DNA from: an uncultured Acidobacteriia bacterium
GTDB taxonomy: Bacteria; Acidobacteriota; Terriglobia; Bryobacterales; Bryobacteraceae
NCBI GenBank assembly: GCA_903923395.1
Contig: CAIXXM010000155.1
Span: forward strand, 1 to 64,000
Direction of reading: 5' to 3'
Length of the DNA: 64,000 nt
The translations under genes were made by a program, and so were the position numbers. Below the pieces are notes generated by a model that saw nothing but the letters and a program-made list of their open reading frames with translations, was not told the DNA's origin and did not search any database. Within the stretch, counting starts at the first letter, position 1. Each line of letters opens with the position of its first letter. Shown here piece by piece: positions 17,236 to 25,799 of this stretch.

Positions 17236-18630
17236 ATGAACAGAAACGGTAACCCCAACCCAATGACGCAGTTGGACGAGGCAATCGCCCGCTACCACCG
17301 GATCCTCGAATCCGAACCCTATCGCGATATGCGGTGGGTCAAAACATTACAAGAACAGATGGAAGCCCAGCAGCTTTCCGCCGGCGGACGACTCCTGTGC
17401 CCGTTCTTGCGCCCGAACTTTGTCACACAGAAACAGTATGACACTCTGGTGAAGACGGGTGAGGCTCTCATCTCCGCGGTGGACCGTATGCTCCACTTGG
17501 CCCTCGGTTCTCCGCACCTGTTGAACCGGATGCAACTCTTCCCCGCGGAGAAGATGTTGGCCGCTATTGACCCCGGCTATGAGATGTCGGAGGTCTCGGC
17601 GCAACTGGACCTGCAGATTCAGAACGGCTCTTTGCATATTCTGCAATACAACGCCGATGCGATCTCCGGTGCTGCTTATGCCGAAGGCCTGTCTGATCTC
17701 TTCTTTGATTGCCCTCCCGTGAAGGAATTCCGGCGCCGCTACAATCTCACCCGTGTTGGCGGCAAGACGCCATTCCTAGAAGCGCTGCTCAAGGCGTATG
17801 GAATGTTCAAGTCCACCGCGGGCAAGAAGACGAATAAACCGAACATTGCGATTCTCGAATTCCGCAACCCCACCGGACGCAGCGAATATGAAATCTTCCG
17901 GGATTTCTTCCGCGCGGAAGGTTATCCCACGGAATTGGTTTCGCCGGAAAACCTGGAATACCGCAACGGTGTGCTGCGCAGCAATGGCTTTGACATTGAT
18001 CTGATTTACCGCCGCGTCAGTGCCCGTGAGTTTCTGGTGCGCTTTACGCTCGATCATCCTCTGGTGCAGGCCTACCGGGATAAGAACGTTTGCATCGTAA
18101 ACAGCTTCCGCTCTGAGTTATCTCATAAGAAAGCCATGTTTGCGCTGCTGACCGATGAAGCCCTCGTCGCGAAATTCCCGCTCGCGGAACGCAAGGCTAT
18201 CCGCGAACATGTGCCCTGGACTCGTGTCGTCAAGGCTGGCAAGACCACTTATCACGAAGATGCCGTGGATCTGCTCGAACACATCAAAGAAAACCGCGAG
18301 AAGTTAGTGCTCCGGCCCAATGATGAGTACGGCGATCTGCAGACCTTCGTCGGTTCCGAACATGATGCTCCCTCCTGGGAACGTGCCCTGCGCGAAGCCC
18401 AGCGGTCGCCCTATGTGGTACAGGAAATTGCCAAGGCAGCCCGCACTCTGTTCCCGATGATGACTTACGGCCATCTTGAGTTCAAAGAGATGCAGGTCGA
18501 TGTCCAGCCCCAGGCCTTCTTAGGCAAGGTGGCCGGCTGTTCGAGTTATCTGTCAGCCTCCGGGATGGGCAGTTACTCGCCCGCCTCCGGTATCGCACCG
18601 ACGTTCATCATCAACGACGCGAAGAGCTAA
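17236..18630 (+). CDS. Circularly permuted ATP-grasp-like protein
   Basis: A 464-residue cytoplasmic protein. The segment NGFDIDLIYRRVSAREFLVR, followed by a substrate-like run (NSFRSELSHKKAMFALLTDE) and VLRPNDEYGD, matches the pattern of circularly permuted type 2 ATP-grasp proteins related to glutathionylspermidine synthase. Those enzymes join a carboxylate to an amine with ATP. No partner gene (alpha-E, transglutaminase-like) is next to it, so the substrate is open. It stands divergent from the GH43-like gene, across a 153-bp gap without a clear consensus promoter. Confidence 0.65.
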   Translation: MNRNGNPNPMTQLDEAIARYHRILESEPYRDMRWVKTLQEQMEAQQLSAGGRLLCPFLRPNFVTQKQYDTLVKTGEALISAVDRMLHLALGSPHLLNRMQLFPAEKMLAAIDPGYEMSEVSAQLDLQIQNGSLHILQYNADAISGAAYAEGLSDLFFDCPPVKEFRRRYNLTRVGGKTPFLEALLKAYGMFKSTAGKKTNKPNIAILEFRNPTGRSEYEIFRDFFRAEGYPTELVSPENLEYRNGVLRSNGFDIDLIYRRVSAREFLVRFTLDHPLVQAYRDKNVCIVNSFRSELSHKKAMFALLTDEALVAKFPLAERKAIREHVPWTRVVKAGKTTYHEDAVDLLEHIKENREKLVLRPNDEYGDLQTFVGSEHDAPSWERALREAQRSPYVVQEIAKAARTLFPMMTYGHLEFKEMQVDVQPQAFLGKVAGCSSYLSASGMGSYSPASGIAPTFIINDAKS

Positions 18631-18631
18631 C

Positions 18632-19801
18632 TTACTCGAGCGCCGAGTAGACCATCGCCTTAAACGGCTTCTCCACACCCAGCGGGGGAAGTGTGTTCAC
18701 CATGAAGATGGTGATCATCTTCTCCAGCGGATCAATCCAGAACCTTGTACCCGCAGCGCCGGACCAGAAGTATTCTCCCTTGGAGCCAGCCAGTCCCGTG
18801 GCAGCGGGATGCAGGGTGATCGCAAACGTCAACCCGAAGCCAGTGCCAGGCCCCGGTTGACTCGCACCAGCGCGCGGCATATCCACCAGATAATCCGTAC
18901 TCATCATCTCCACGGTTTTGCGGCCAAGATAGCGCTTGCCCTCAAAGACCCCGCCATTCAATAACATCTGGCAAAAACGGCTGTAATCCGTCGCCGTGGA
19001 AACCAGGCCCTGTCCACCCAGAAAGGCAGCGGGCTTGGTGGCGTAAGAGTCCTGACCATACCCCTTGGAACGAATCACCTTTCCATCGGGCCCCGGCTCA
19101 TCCAACACCACCAACCGGTCTAACTTCTCCTTCGGCACATAGAACCCGGTATCTTTCATCCCCAGCGGCTGCAGCAAACGCTCTTGAAAGAACTGCTCCA
19201 GCGTCTTGCCGGAGATCACTTCCACCAGCCGTCCCAGGACATCCACGGAGTAACCATAGTGGAACGTCGTTCCGGGCGTGTGCAGCAGCGGGATCTTCGC
19301 AATCCGCCGCACCACTTCCGCCAGATCAATCTTCGGGTCCACGATCACTGGATAATCCGGATGTTCTTTGTAGAACGCCGGTGTGACTGCCGAGTAATCA
19401 ATCACTCCGGACGTATGCCGGAACAGATCCACCACACGGATCGGCTGCTTCGGACTCACTGCCGCAAACTCCGGCAGATACTTCGAGATGGGGTCGCCCA
19501 ACTGAAAGCGTCCTTCCTCCCACAGCATCATCGCCGACACAGCCGTAACTGCCTTGGTCATCGAATAAATCCGGAAGATGGCATCCTTCCGCATCACCTT
19601 CCCGGCGGACTTATCCATGTAACCGTAACTCTCAAAGTAGGCCACCTTGCCATTCCGGATCACGAGGCCCACGCCGCCGGACATCTTTCCGGCTTCGACC
19701 TGCTCCTTCATCGCAGGGGCAATCTTCGCAAGCCGTTCGGGAACAAAGCCACTCTGCGCTTGCAGCAGGGAAATCGTGAGAAAACCGGCGAGGAGGCGCA
19801 T
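18632..19801 (-). CDS. Secreted serine hydrolase, beta-lactamase class C family
   Basis: A 389-residue exported member of the beta-lactamase/DD-peptidase (PF00144) fold. After a signal peptide (LLAGFLTISLLQAQ), the nucleophile motif SMTK is at 80-83 and the YxN-like element is YSVD in HYGYSVDVLG. The C-terminus carries the usual sheet (FWIDPLEKMITIFMVN). In Acidobacteriota such proteins are mostly esterases or peptidases rather than antibiotic-resistance enzymes. Its start lies 3 bp after the stop of the alpha/beta hydrolase, suggesting an operon. Confidence 0.86.
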   Translation of the reverse strand: MRLLAGFLTISLLQAQSGFVPERLAKIAPAMKEQVEAGKMSGGVGLVIRNGKVAYFESYGYMDKSAGKVMRKDAIFRIYSMTKAVTAVSAMMLWEEGRFQLGDPISKYLPEFAAVSPKQPIRVVDLFRHTSGVIDYSAVTPAFYKEHPDYPVIVDPKIDLAEVVRRIAKIPLLHTPGTTFHYGYSVDVLGRLVEVISGKTLEQFFQERLLQPLGMKDTGFYVPKEKLDRLVVLDEPGPDGKVIRSKGYGQDSYATKPAAFLGGQGLVSTATDYSRFCQMLLNGGVFEGKRYLGRKTVEMMSTDYLVDMPRAGASQPGPGTGFGLTFAITLHPAATGLAGSKGEYFWSGAAGTRFWIDPLEKMITIFMVNTLPPLGVEKPFKAMVYSALE

Positions 19802-19804
19802 AAG

Positions 19805-21124
19805 TTATTCCTTGTGGCCGTTGATCCACTCTGACATGATCTGCAGAACCTCAGGAGAGAAAGTCTCTTCGATGTCTGCGTATTCCTTCGGCGACCCCGT
19901 CTTGCAGTGCTGGAAGAGGTGGTTCAGGCCGGGCATCTTCATGATCTTGAAGTCGGTATTATGGGCCTCGGCCAGTTTCTTCGCAAACACCGGCAGGTTC
20001 TGTTCGGCGGAGACTTGCAAGTCCAGCGTGCCGTTGAAGACCAGCGCGGGCTGCTGCAAGCGCTGCAGGGCTGTGCCTGGATCGTACGCCAGCATCCAGC
20101 GGAACCAGGGCGAATTCAAAGTGTCAATCTGCGATTTTGCCTGCGGTTCGGGAAATGCCTCTGTGGCCTTTTCGGCAGCCACCTTGGGGTCTGCGTTGCT
20201 GGTGATGATGTCGTAGAGTTTCTTGACGCGCGCCAGCGTCGCCGTGGTTTCAATAAGACCGGAGTTCACCATCAACAGCCGGTTCTGCTCCAGCAGTAAT
20301 TCATCGCCCCGCACCGAGGTTCCCGCCAGCAGCACCACGAACCCCACGCGCGGATTCCGGTTGGCGATCATCGGCGCGATCATGCCGCCTTCGCTGTGTC
20401 CAATCAGTCCGATCTTGCCGATTTCTTTGCGCGCTGCCAGGAACTTTACGCCGCCTTCCGCATCATCGGCAAAGTCGGCTGAGGTGGATTTCGCGAAGCT
20501 GCCGGTCGACTTCGCCGTACCCCGGTCATCCGCCCGCAGCACCGCAATGCCATGGCGCGAAAGGTAATCCGCAATCACCCAGAAGGGCTTGTGCCCCAGC
20601 AGCGTTTCGTCACGGTCCTGCGCGCCGGAGCCGGTGATCATCACCACCGCCGGAAAAGGTCCTTTGCCCTGCGGGATGGTCAACGTGGCCGCGAGTTGGA
20701 CCGACGGATTCACGCTGGGGTAGCTGACCTCTTCCGAGGTGTAAGGGAATGGCGGCTGCGGGGTCTGCGGGCGCTTCACTTCCGGCAGTGACGCCGACCG
20801 CACCAGCACGAGCGGCAGCGGCGTGCCCTGCTTCCAGATGCCCTGCAGGCGTTTGCCACCATCCAACAGTTCCGCTTCGTACGTGCCGCCGACTTTCCTG
20901 GAGGTAATCGAAACGTGCGTGCCTTCGAGTTTCACGGAATCGAGCGGTATTCCCTTGGCACCCTGGTCGAGGCTGTCAAAAGTACCCGCACCTTTGCCAT
21001 CCAGATGGAAGGCGAGGCGGAGTTTCACCGCGCCCACTTCGAGCGACCCGACCCAGAGTCCTTCCACGGAGAGTTGTTGAGCGAAGAGAGGGGCGGCGCA
21101 TAGAAACGCCGCGAGAATACGCAT
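19805..21124 (-). CDS. Secreted alpha/beta hydrolase
   Basis: A 439-residue exported hydrolase. The signal peptide is followed by a beta-rich N-terminal domain (to about 125) and a classic alpha/beta-hydrolase domain. It has the oxyanion strand VVMITGSGAQDRDE, the nucleophile elbow GHSEGG, a late acid (NGTLDLQ) and the histidine in GLNHLF. The layout is that of acyl-aminoacyl-peptidase or serine aminopeptidase-like enzymes. It is the upstream member of a two-gene unit with the beta-lactamase-family protein; both are likely periplasmic. Substrate unknown. Confidence 0.84.
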   Translation of the reverse strand: MRILAAFLCAAPLFAQQLSVEGLWVGSLEVGAVKLRLAFHLDGKGAGTFDSLDQGAKGIPLDSVKLEGTHVSITSRKVGGTYEAELLDGGKRLQGIWKQGTPLPLVLVRSASLPEVKRPQTPQPPFPYTSEEVSYPSVNPSVQLAATLTIPQGKGPFPAVVMITGSGAQDRDETLLGHKPFWVIADYLSRHGIAVLRADDRGTAKSTGSFAKSTSADFADDAEGGVKFLAARKEIGKIGLIGHSEGGMIAPMIANRNPRVGFVVLLAGTSVRGDELLLEQNRLLMVNSGLIETTATLARVKKLYDIITSNADPKVAAEKATEAFPEPQAKSQIDTLNSPWFRWMLAYDPGTALQRLQQPALVFNGTLDLQVSAEQNLPVFAKKLAEAHNTDFKIMKMPGLNHLFQHCKTGSPKEYADIEETFSPEVLQIMSEWINGHKE

Positions 21125-21140
21125 GACTTACAGTGTAGGG

Positions 21141-21425
21141 CTACGCCGTTGGTATTGTCTTCGTGGCTTCTTTCTTGGCAATGCGAAGGCAGTTGCTCCC
21201 GAAAAAGACGGCAAACATGGAAGGGATCATCACGGCTAGTGCGACCGGCGCGAAGGAAACTGTCGTCGCCTTATGGCCCTCCTTCGCCGCCTTCTCCTGC
21301 TTTCCTGTCTGGTAAGACATGTTCAGCACGGAGATCACCATCAGGGTCAAACCCGCAGCGATAAGGAAGTACCCGATGGTACGGAGATTCCGGATTCGCT
21401 TGGCAGGATCCTTGGAGTGTTCCAT
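21141..21425 (-). CDS. Small membrane protein, unknown
   Basis: A 94-residue protein with two hydrophobic helices (about 17-36 and 56-78), a charged lysine-rich segment between them and a basic C-terminus. I do not recognise a family. It lies between gcvH and the hydrolase pair, in the same direction, with short gaps on both sides. Codon usage matches its neighbours. Confidence 0.6.
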   Translation of the reverse strand: MEHSKDPAKRIRNLRTIGYFLIAAGLTLMVISVLNMSYQTGKQEKAAKEGHKATTVSFAPVALAVMIPSMFAVFFGSNCLRIAKKEATKTIPTA

Positions 21426-21454
21426 AAGTTCGCGTCTACGAATACTATCGAAGA

Positions 21455-21841
21455 CTAGTCTTCGACGCCGACGTAGGCTTCGTAATCCGCCGCAGTCATC
21501 AGCGCGTTGAACTCCGCATTCGTCGGTCCGGTGATCTTGATCAGCCAGGCCGCTTCGTGCGGGTCTTCGTTCAGCTTCTCTGGCGCGCTCGAAAGCCCGT
21601 CATTGATCTCACTGACTTCCCCGCTCAACGGCGCATAGATATCGGAAACCGCCTTCACCGACTCCACGCTGCCGAAGCTCTTGCCCGCCTCAATCGATGA
21701 CCCTACCCGCGGCAGATCGACGTAGACAATATCGCCCAGTTCCTTCTGCGCATGGTAGGTGATGCCGATGGTTGCAATCTCACCATCCAGGCTGACCCAT
21801 TCGTGTTCCTTCGTGTAGCGATACGTATCGGGATATGTCAT
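21455..21841 (-). CDS. gcvH: Glycine cleavage system H protein
   Basis: A 128-residue lipoyl carrier that shuttles the aminomethyl group from P-protein to T-protein during glycine oxidation. The lipoylated lysine lies in FGSVESVKAVSDIYAP, and the start YRYTKEHEWVSLDG is diagnostic. Its ATG overlaps the gcvT stop by 4 bp. Neither gcvP nor lpd is in the window. Confidence 0.95.
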   Translation of the reverse strand: MTYPDTYRYTKEHEWVSLDGEIATIGITYHAQKELGDIVYVDLPRVGSSIEAGKSFGSVESVKAVSDIYAPLSGEVSEINDGLSSAPEKLNEDPHEAAWLIKITGPTNAEFNALMTAADYEAYVGVED

Positions 21842-22950
21842 TTCGACCTCTTATAGAAAGGAGTTGGGACGATCTCGGCTTCCACCGGTTGATTGCGGAC
21901 AATCACTTCAATCTTGTTTCCAGGCACCGCGTGCCCGGATGGAATGATACACAAGCCGATGTTCTTATTCAACGTTGGCGCGGGCGAGCCGCTGGTCACC
22001 CAACCCGCGGGCTTGCCATCCACATGAACATCATAGCCGTCACGGCCAATGCCGCGGCCGCGCATTTCAAAACCTGCAAGCTTCCGCGAAAGCCCGCGTT
22101 CCTTTGCCGCCGCAAGAGCCGCACGCCCATGGAAATCGCCCTTGTCCAGCTTCACAATCCAGTTGAGATCTGCCTCAAACGGATTGATCGACGGGCCGAT
22201 TTCATGACCATACAGCGCCATCTTGCTTTCCAGACGCAGCGTATTGCGCGCACCCAGCCCAGCCGGTTTGATGCCAGCTTCCTGCCCGGCTGCCAGAATC
22301 TGATTCCACACGGATTCCGCATGCTCCGGTGCCACGTAGACCTCAAAGCCATCTTCACCGGTATACCCGGTGCGTGCAATCCGCGCGGGAACGCCAGCGA
22401 ACTCACCATCCACAAACCAGTAATACTTGATGGGAGCCAGTTCGGTTACCGACAGCTTCTGCGCCACGGACAATGCTTTCGGACCCTGAATCGCCAGCTG
22501 CGCGTACCTCTCACTGGCGTAAATCACTTCACAATCGAACTTCTTCTCAGACAGCAGGCCCTGCAGATGTTCGAAGTCCTTTTCCTGATTCCCCGCATTC
22601 ACACACAGGAAAAACGAATCGGCGGCCACCTTGTGCACCAGAATGTCGTCCACAAATCCGCCGTGTTCATACAGAAGCCCCGCATAGTGGACCTGTCCGA
22701 CATTCAACTTCGCCACCGCATTCGTCGTGGCGTAATCCACAAACTCCAGCGCCTGCGGACCCTTGACCTCAATCTCTCCCATGTGGCTGACATCGAAGAG
22801 CCCCACGGCATTGCGGACGGTGTTGTGTTCATCCACCAGTCCGCTGTATTGCACGGGCATGTCCCAGCCGCCAAAATCCACCATCTTCGCTTTCAAGGCG
22901 AGATGCGCCGCGTGGAGCGGCGTGCGCTTCAATTCCGAAGTATTCTCCAT
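21838..22950 (-). CDS. gcvT: Aminomethyltransferase (glycine cleavage T protein)
   Basis: A 370-residue tetrahydrofolate-dependent enzyme that releases ammonia and forms 5,10-methylene-THF from the H-protein-bound intermediate. Diagnostic stretches are VDFGGWDMPVQYSG, GLFDVSHMGEIEVKG, ARTGYTGEDGFEVYV and the C-terminal WVTSGSPAPTLNKNIGL. I chose the ATG at 22950 (MENTSELK); a GTG/ATG frame upstream adds only a basic unrelated leader that would run into the DUF5818-like gene. It is the first gene of the gcvT-gcvH pair. Confidence 0.94.
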   Translation of the reverse strand: MENTSELKRTPLHAAHLALKAKMVDFGGWDMPVQYSGLVDEHNTVRNAVGLFDVSHMGEIEVKGPQALEFVDYATTNAVAKLNVGQVHYAGLLYEHGGFVDDILVHKVAADSFFLCVNAGNQEKDFEHLQGLLSEKKFDCEVIYASERYAQLAIQGPKALSVAQKLSVTELAPIKYYWFVDGEFAGVPARIARTGYTGEDGFEVYVAPEHAESVWNQILAAGQEAGIKPAGLGARNTLRLESKMALYGHEIGPSINPFEADLNWIVKLDKGDFHGRAALAAAKERGLSRKLAGFEMRGRGIGRDGYDVHVDGKPAGWVTSGSPAPTLNKNIGLCIIPSGHAVPGNKIEVIVRNQPVEAEIVPTPFYKRSK

Positions 22951-22957
22951 GTGAGAT

Positions 22958-23290
22958 CTATTTCGCGGCCGCCATTGAGGTGACCTGCAACACGTTCTTC
23001 GCGTCAATCGACCCGTTGACGGTGACCTTCTTGCCCACGAAATTCGCGGCGCTCAACTGGTCGCTCAGCACATAGTAAACCGGATGGACCGGATCAGCCT
23101 TCACCAGGATCGCGTACTTCGCCCCCATCGTCTTGATGCACTCATTGGTGCACTTCACCGGGTCTTTGCCGCCCATGGCAGCATGATTTCCCGCACACAT
23201 GTCGTCGGTGACGATGCCGGTGTAGGTCTTGGGCGCATCCGCTGCGAAGCACATTGCGGCAGCCAGGAACGCGGGCAGAATGTTTTTCAT
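22958..23290 (-). CDS. Small secreted DUF5818-like protein
   Basis: A 110-residue protein with a signal peptide (ILPAFLAAAMCFAADA). The mature part holds YTGIVTDDMCAGNHAAM and CTNECIKTMGAKYAIL, a three-cysteine plus histidine pattern that I associate with small secreted proteins widespread in Acidobacteriota (DUF5818-like). The C-terminus has an OB-like strand set (VGKKVTVNGSID). Function unknown; metal binding is conceivable from the Cys/His pattern. It precedes gcvT by 7 bp on the same strand. Confidence 0.68.
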   Translation of the reverse strand: MKNILPAFLAAAMCFAADAPKTYTGIVTDDMCAGNHAAMGGKDPVKCTNECIKTMGAKYAILVKADPVHPVYYVLSDQLSAANFVGKKVTVNGSIDAKNVLQVTSMAAAK

Positions 23291-23368
23291 TTCGCTTTAT
23301 TGTAGCCCCGTGGAAACAACGGTGTCCGCTTTCCGCCACCAACTTCGCTTTGATCAACAGGAGCCGAC

Positions 23369-24055
23369 ATGTCTACATTCCATCGAACCTTGCTGCTTGC
23401 TCTCGCCGTCGTGACAACGTCCCAGGCAGAGATTCTGATCTACACCAACCGGGCTGCGTTCCTCGCGGCGGCGGCGGGAAACACATCCACGTTAACCTTC
23501 GAAGGCCTTGCGCCTGCCGGGAGCACATATTACTACGGTGCCACGGGCTACACCCAGAACGGCATCACCATACAGTCATCCGGCGGACAACTGTTTGCCA
23601 TGAGCGCCACAACCGAACCACAAAACGTCTATGCGGGCTTGAACAGCGGGGACTATATGGAGGGCACCTGTCCCGATTGCGGCGGAAGCCCCTCAAACAC
23701 TACCTTCACGCTTGCTGCGGGGACCACCGCCTTCGGCATTGACTACCGGGCCTACAACCAGTCGGCAACCCTTGGCGGTTCCTTCGACTTCATTTTGCTG
23801 GGCAACACCTACGTCGTCCCGTCCCCGGGTGTATCCAACTTTGCCGGTTTCATTTCCACCACAGACATCGGTACCGTCACCGTGGTTCCCCTGGGAAATA
23901 ACCCCAACACCGGCTACGACGAATTCTTCCACTTCGACAACGTCACAACAAACACAGCGGCCACACCGGAACCTGCGTCGCTGGCACTTTGTGCGGCAGG
24001 AATTGCGGGCTTGTATTTCCGCTCCCGAAAGCGCCCGCAGAACGGTCTTCGCTGA
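23369..24055 (+). CDS. PEP-CTERM sorting-domain protein
   Basis: A 228-residue exported protein. It has a signal peptide (LLLALAVVTTSQA), a Gly/Thr-rich beta-sandwich region, and a C-terminal PEP-CTERM tripartite signal: TPEPASLALC, a hydrophobic helix and the basic end RSRKRP. Such tails are recognised by an exosortase (EpsH-type) and are common in exopolysaccharide-producing bacteria. No exosortase is in this window. AGGAG lies before the ATG. Function of the body is unknown. Confidence 0.86.
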   Translation: MSTFHRTLLLALAVVTTSQAEILIYTNRAAFLAAAAGNTSTLTFEGLAPAGSTYYYGATGYTQNGITIQSSGGQLFAMSATTEPQNVYAGLNSGDYMEGTCPDCGGSPSNTTFTLAAGTTAFGIDYRAYNQSATLGGSFDFILLGNTYVVPSPGVSNFAGFISTTDIGTVTVVPLGNNPNTGYDEFFHFDNVTTNTAATPEPASLALCAAGIAGLYFRSRKRPQNGLR

Positions 24056-24062
24056 CAGCCGC

Positions 24063-24692
24063 CTACGGCTTCGGAGCAGGAGGCAACGCCTCCACAGTCA
24101 CGTCTGAAAAGAGGACCGTTGTCTCTGCTTTGTCATCATGGGCACAAACGCCCAAACCGGCGTAAATCGGAGCAAAAGCCGCCATTTCCGTGCTGCCCAA
24201 CTCCACCAGCGGTCCACCGGCCTTGCCGGCGAAAAGGATGACGTTGTTCTTGCGGCGCTCCAGACGCAGCCGCGTTGGCCCGTCCAGCGGAAAGTGGATG
24301 GTACGGGTGACATCGTCGGCCCTTTCCCGCCATTGGAGCGCCGTCAAACCGGAACCATGCACCACAGCGTCCGCATACACGCCGCCGGGTTCCAGATCCT
24401 TGCGGATCAACAACACCGCCTTCCTGTGCGGCGCGCCCTCGGAGACAATCTTGATGTTTGCCGTAATCGCGACATCCCCGGTGACTTTCTTCCAGACGAA
24501 GAAGAAGTCGTCCCGGGCAGCCCACATGTTATTCCCGCCCCCGGTAATGCGGTATTCATTGCGCGCGGCATCATAAGTGACGGAACCCTTGTGCGACGGC
24601 GTTCCTACATCCGTTGCTCCTTCAAAGATCCCAATCTGTGCATTGGCGGCGAACGCGAAAATAAGGCCAACAAAGGCGAGTCGAGTGGTCAT
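24063..24692 (-). CDS. Secreted DUF1349/concanavalin-like protein
   Basis: A 209-residue exported protein with a signal peptide (LAFVGLIFAFAANA). The body reads as a single concanavalin-type beta-sandwich: NMWAARDDFFFVWKKVTGDV, KAVLLIRKDLEPGG, and PTRLRLERRKNNVILFAG, a pattern shared with DUF1349 proteins. Fused versions occur with TolB propellers and glycosidases in Acidobacteriota. Here it stands alone, convergent with the PEP-CTERM gene. Carbohydrate binding is plausible but inferred. Confidence 0.65.
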   Translation of the reverse strand: MTTRLAFVGLIFAFAANAQIGIFEGATDVGTPSHKGSVTYDAARNEYRITGGGNNMWAARDDFFFVWKKVTGDVAITANIKIVSEGAPHRKAVLLIRKDLEPGGVYADAVVHGSGLTALQWRERADDVTRTIHFPLDGPTRLRLERRKNNVILFAGKAGGPLVELGSTEMAAFAPIYAGLGVCAHDDKAETTVLFSDVTVEALPPAPKP

Positions 24693-24730
24693 GCGGATGA
24701 GTTTATCGAACTATCGGCTAGCTTGGAGTA

Positions 24731-25777
24731 ATGCAAGCAGCAGTATTTCGCGGCACAGGAATGCCCTTGTCCCTGGAATCATTCCCGCTCCCGGAACTCC
24801 AACCCGGAGAAGCGCTCGTCCGGATTACCTGCGCCACCATATGCGGCAGTGATTTACACACCCTGGCCGGACGCAGAACCGCTCCAGTGCCCACTGTGCT
24901 GGGCCACGAAATGGTCGGCATCATCGCGGCTGCGGGGGAAGGTCTCCAGTTCCAAACAGGCGAGCGCGTCACGTGGTCTGTAATTCTCCACTGCGGGGAG
25001 TGTTTCTACTGCCAAAGGGGTCTGGAACCGAAGTGCGAACGGCTCCTGAAGTTTGGCCACCAGCGCCTCGAACCGGGTCGCGAACTGCTGGGCGGCATGG
25101 CGGAATACTGCTGGCTGCCCAAGGGCACCTCGATCTTCCGGGTTCCGCCACAGGTGCCGGATATCGTCGCCAGCCCCGCCAACTGCGCCACTGCGACGGT
25201 CGCGGCGGTCCTGCGACAAGCCGGTCCACTGAATGGGCAAACGGTGACCATACATGGAGCCGGAATGCTGGGCCTGACCGCCTGTGCCATGGCAAAAACG
25301 AGAGGTGCTGCACAAGTCATCGCGATCGAACCAACTGCGGAACGGCGCGCGATGGCCTCGCGCTTCGGGGCCACAGCTACCCTTGCTCCAGACAGCAAGC
25401 TCCGCGACAGCGTACTGCATCTCAGCGGCGGCCGCGGCTCTGATCTTGCTCTCGATTTCGCAGGCCATCCCGATGTGCTCGAAACCGGACTCAGCCTCTT
25501 GCGCACAGGCGGGCATTTTGTTCTGGCTGGAGCCGTCTTCCCCGCAGGTGCCGCCAACATCGCACCGGAGCAGATCGTGCGGCGCATGCTGCGGATCACC
25601 GGCGTCCATAACTACTCCCCGCAGGACCTCGGCGCAGCCTTGGAATTTCTTGGTGCAGCAGGCATGCAGTACCCCTTCGCGGAACTCGTCCCGGTTGCGT
25701 TTCCTTTGCCGGAAGTCAATGCGGCCGTTGAATACGCCAACCGTGTCCGGCCACCCCGCGTGGCATTGTTACCGTGA
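24731..25777 (+). CDS. Zinc-dependent alcohol dehydrogenase (MDR family)
   Basis: A 348-residue medium-chain dehydrogenase. The catalytic zinc site is CGSDLH plus GHE, the structural zinc loop is CGECFYCQRGLEPKC, and the NAD-binding motif is GAGMLGLTACAMAKTRGA. The sequence around WSVILHCGECFYCQRGL...KFGH strongly resembles the group annotated as phosphonate-catabolism-associated alcohol dehydrogenase (TIGR03366), but no phosphonate genes are nearby. The substrate should be treated as unknown. It is 22 bp ahead of the spermidine-synthase-like gene. Confidence 0.86.
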   Translation: MQAAVFRGTGMPLSLESFPLPELQPGEALVRITCATICGSDLHTLAGRRTAPVPTVLGHEMVGIIAAAGEGLQFQTGERVTWSVILHCGECFYCQRGLEPKCERLLKFGHQRLEPGRELLGGMAEYCWLPKGTSIFRVPPQVPDIVASPANCATATVAAVLRQAGPLNGQTVTIHGAGMLGLTACAMAKTRGAAQVIAIEPTAERRAMASRFGATATLAPDSKLRDSVLHLSGGRGSDLALDFAGHPDVLETGLSLLRTGGHFVLAGAVFPAGAANIAPEQIVRRMLRITGVHNYSPQDLGAALEFLGAAGMQYPFAELVPVAFPLPEVNAAVEYANRVRPPRVALLP

Positions 25778-25799
25778 GCGCTGCGGCACAATGGTCTAG

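Noticed and set aside
24731-25777. Assigning the alcohol dehydrogenase to phosphonate breakdown
   Set aside because: Motifs resemble that group, but no phosphonate genes are in the window, so the substrate was left open.
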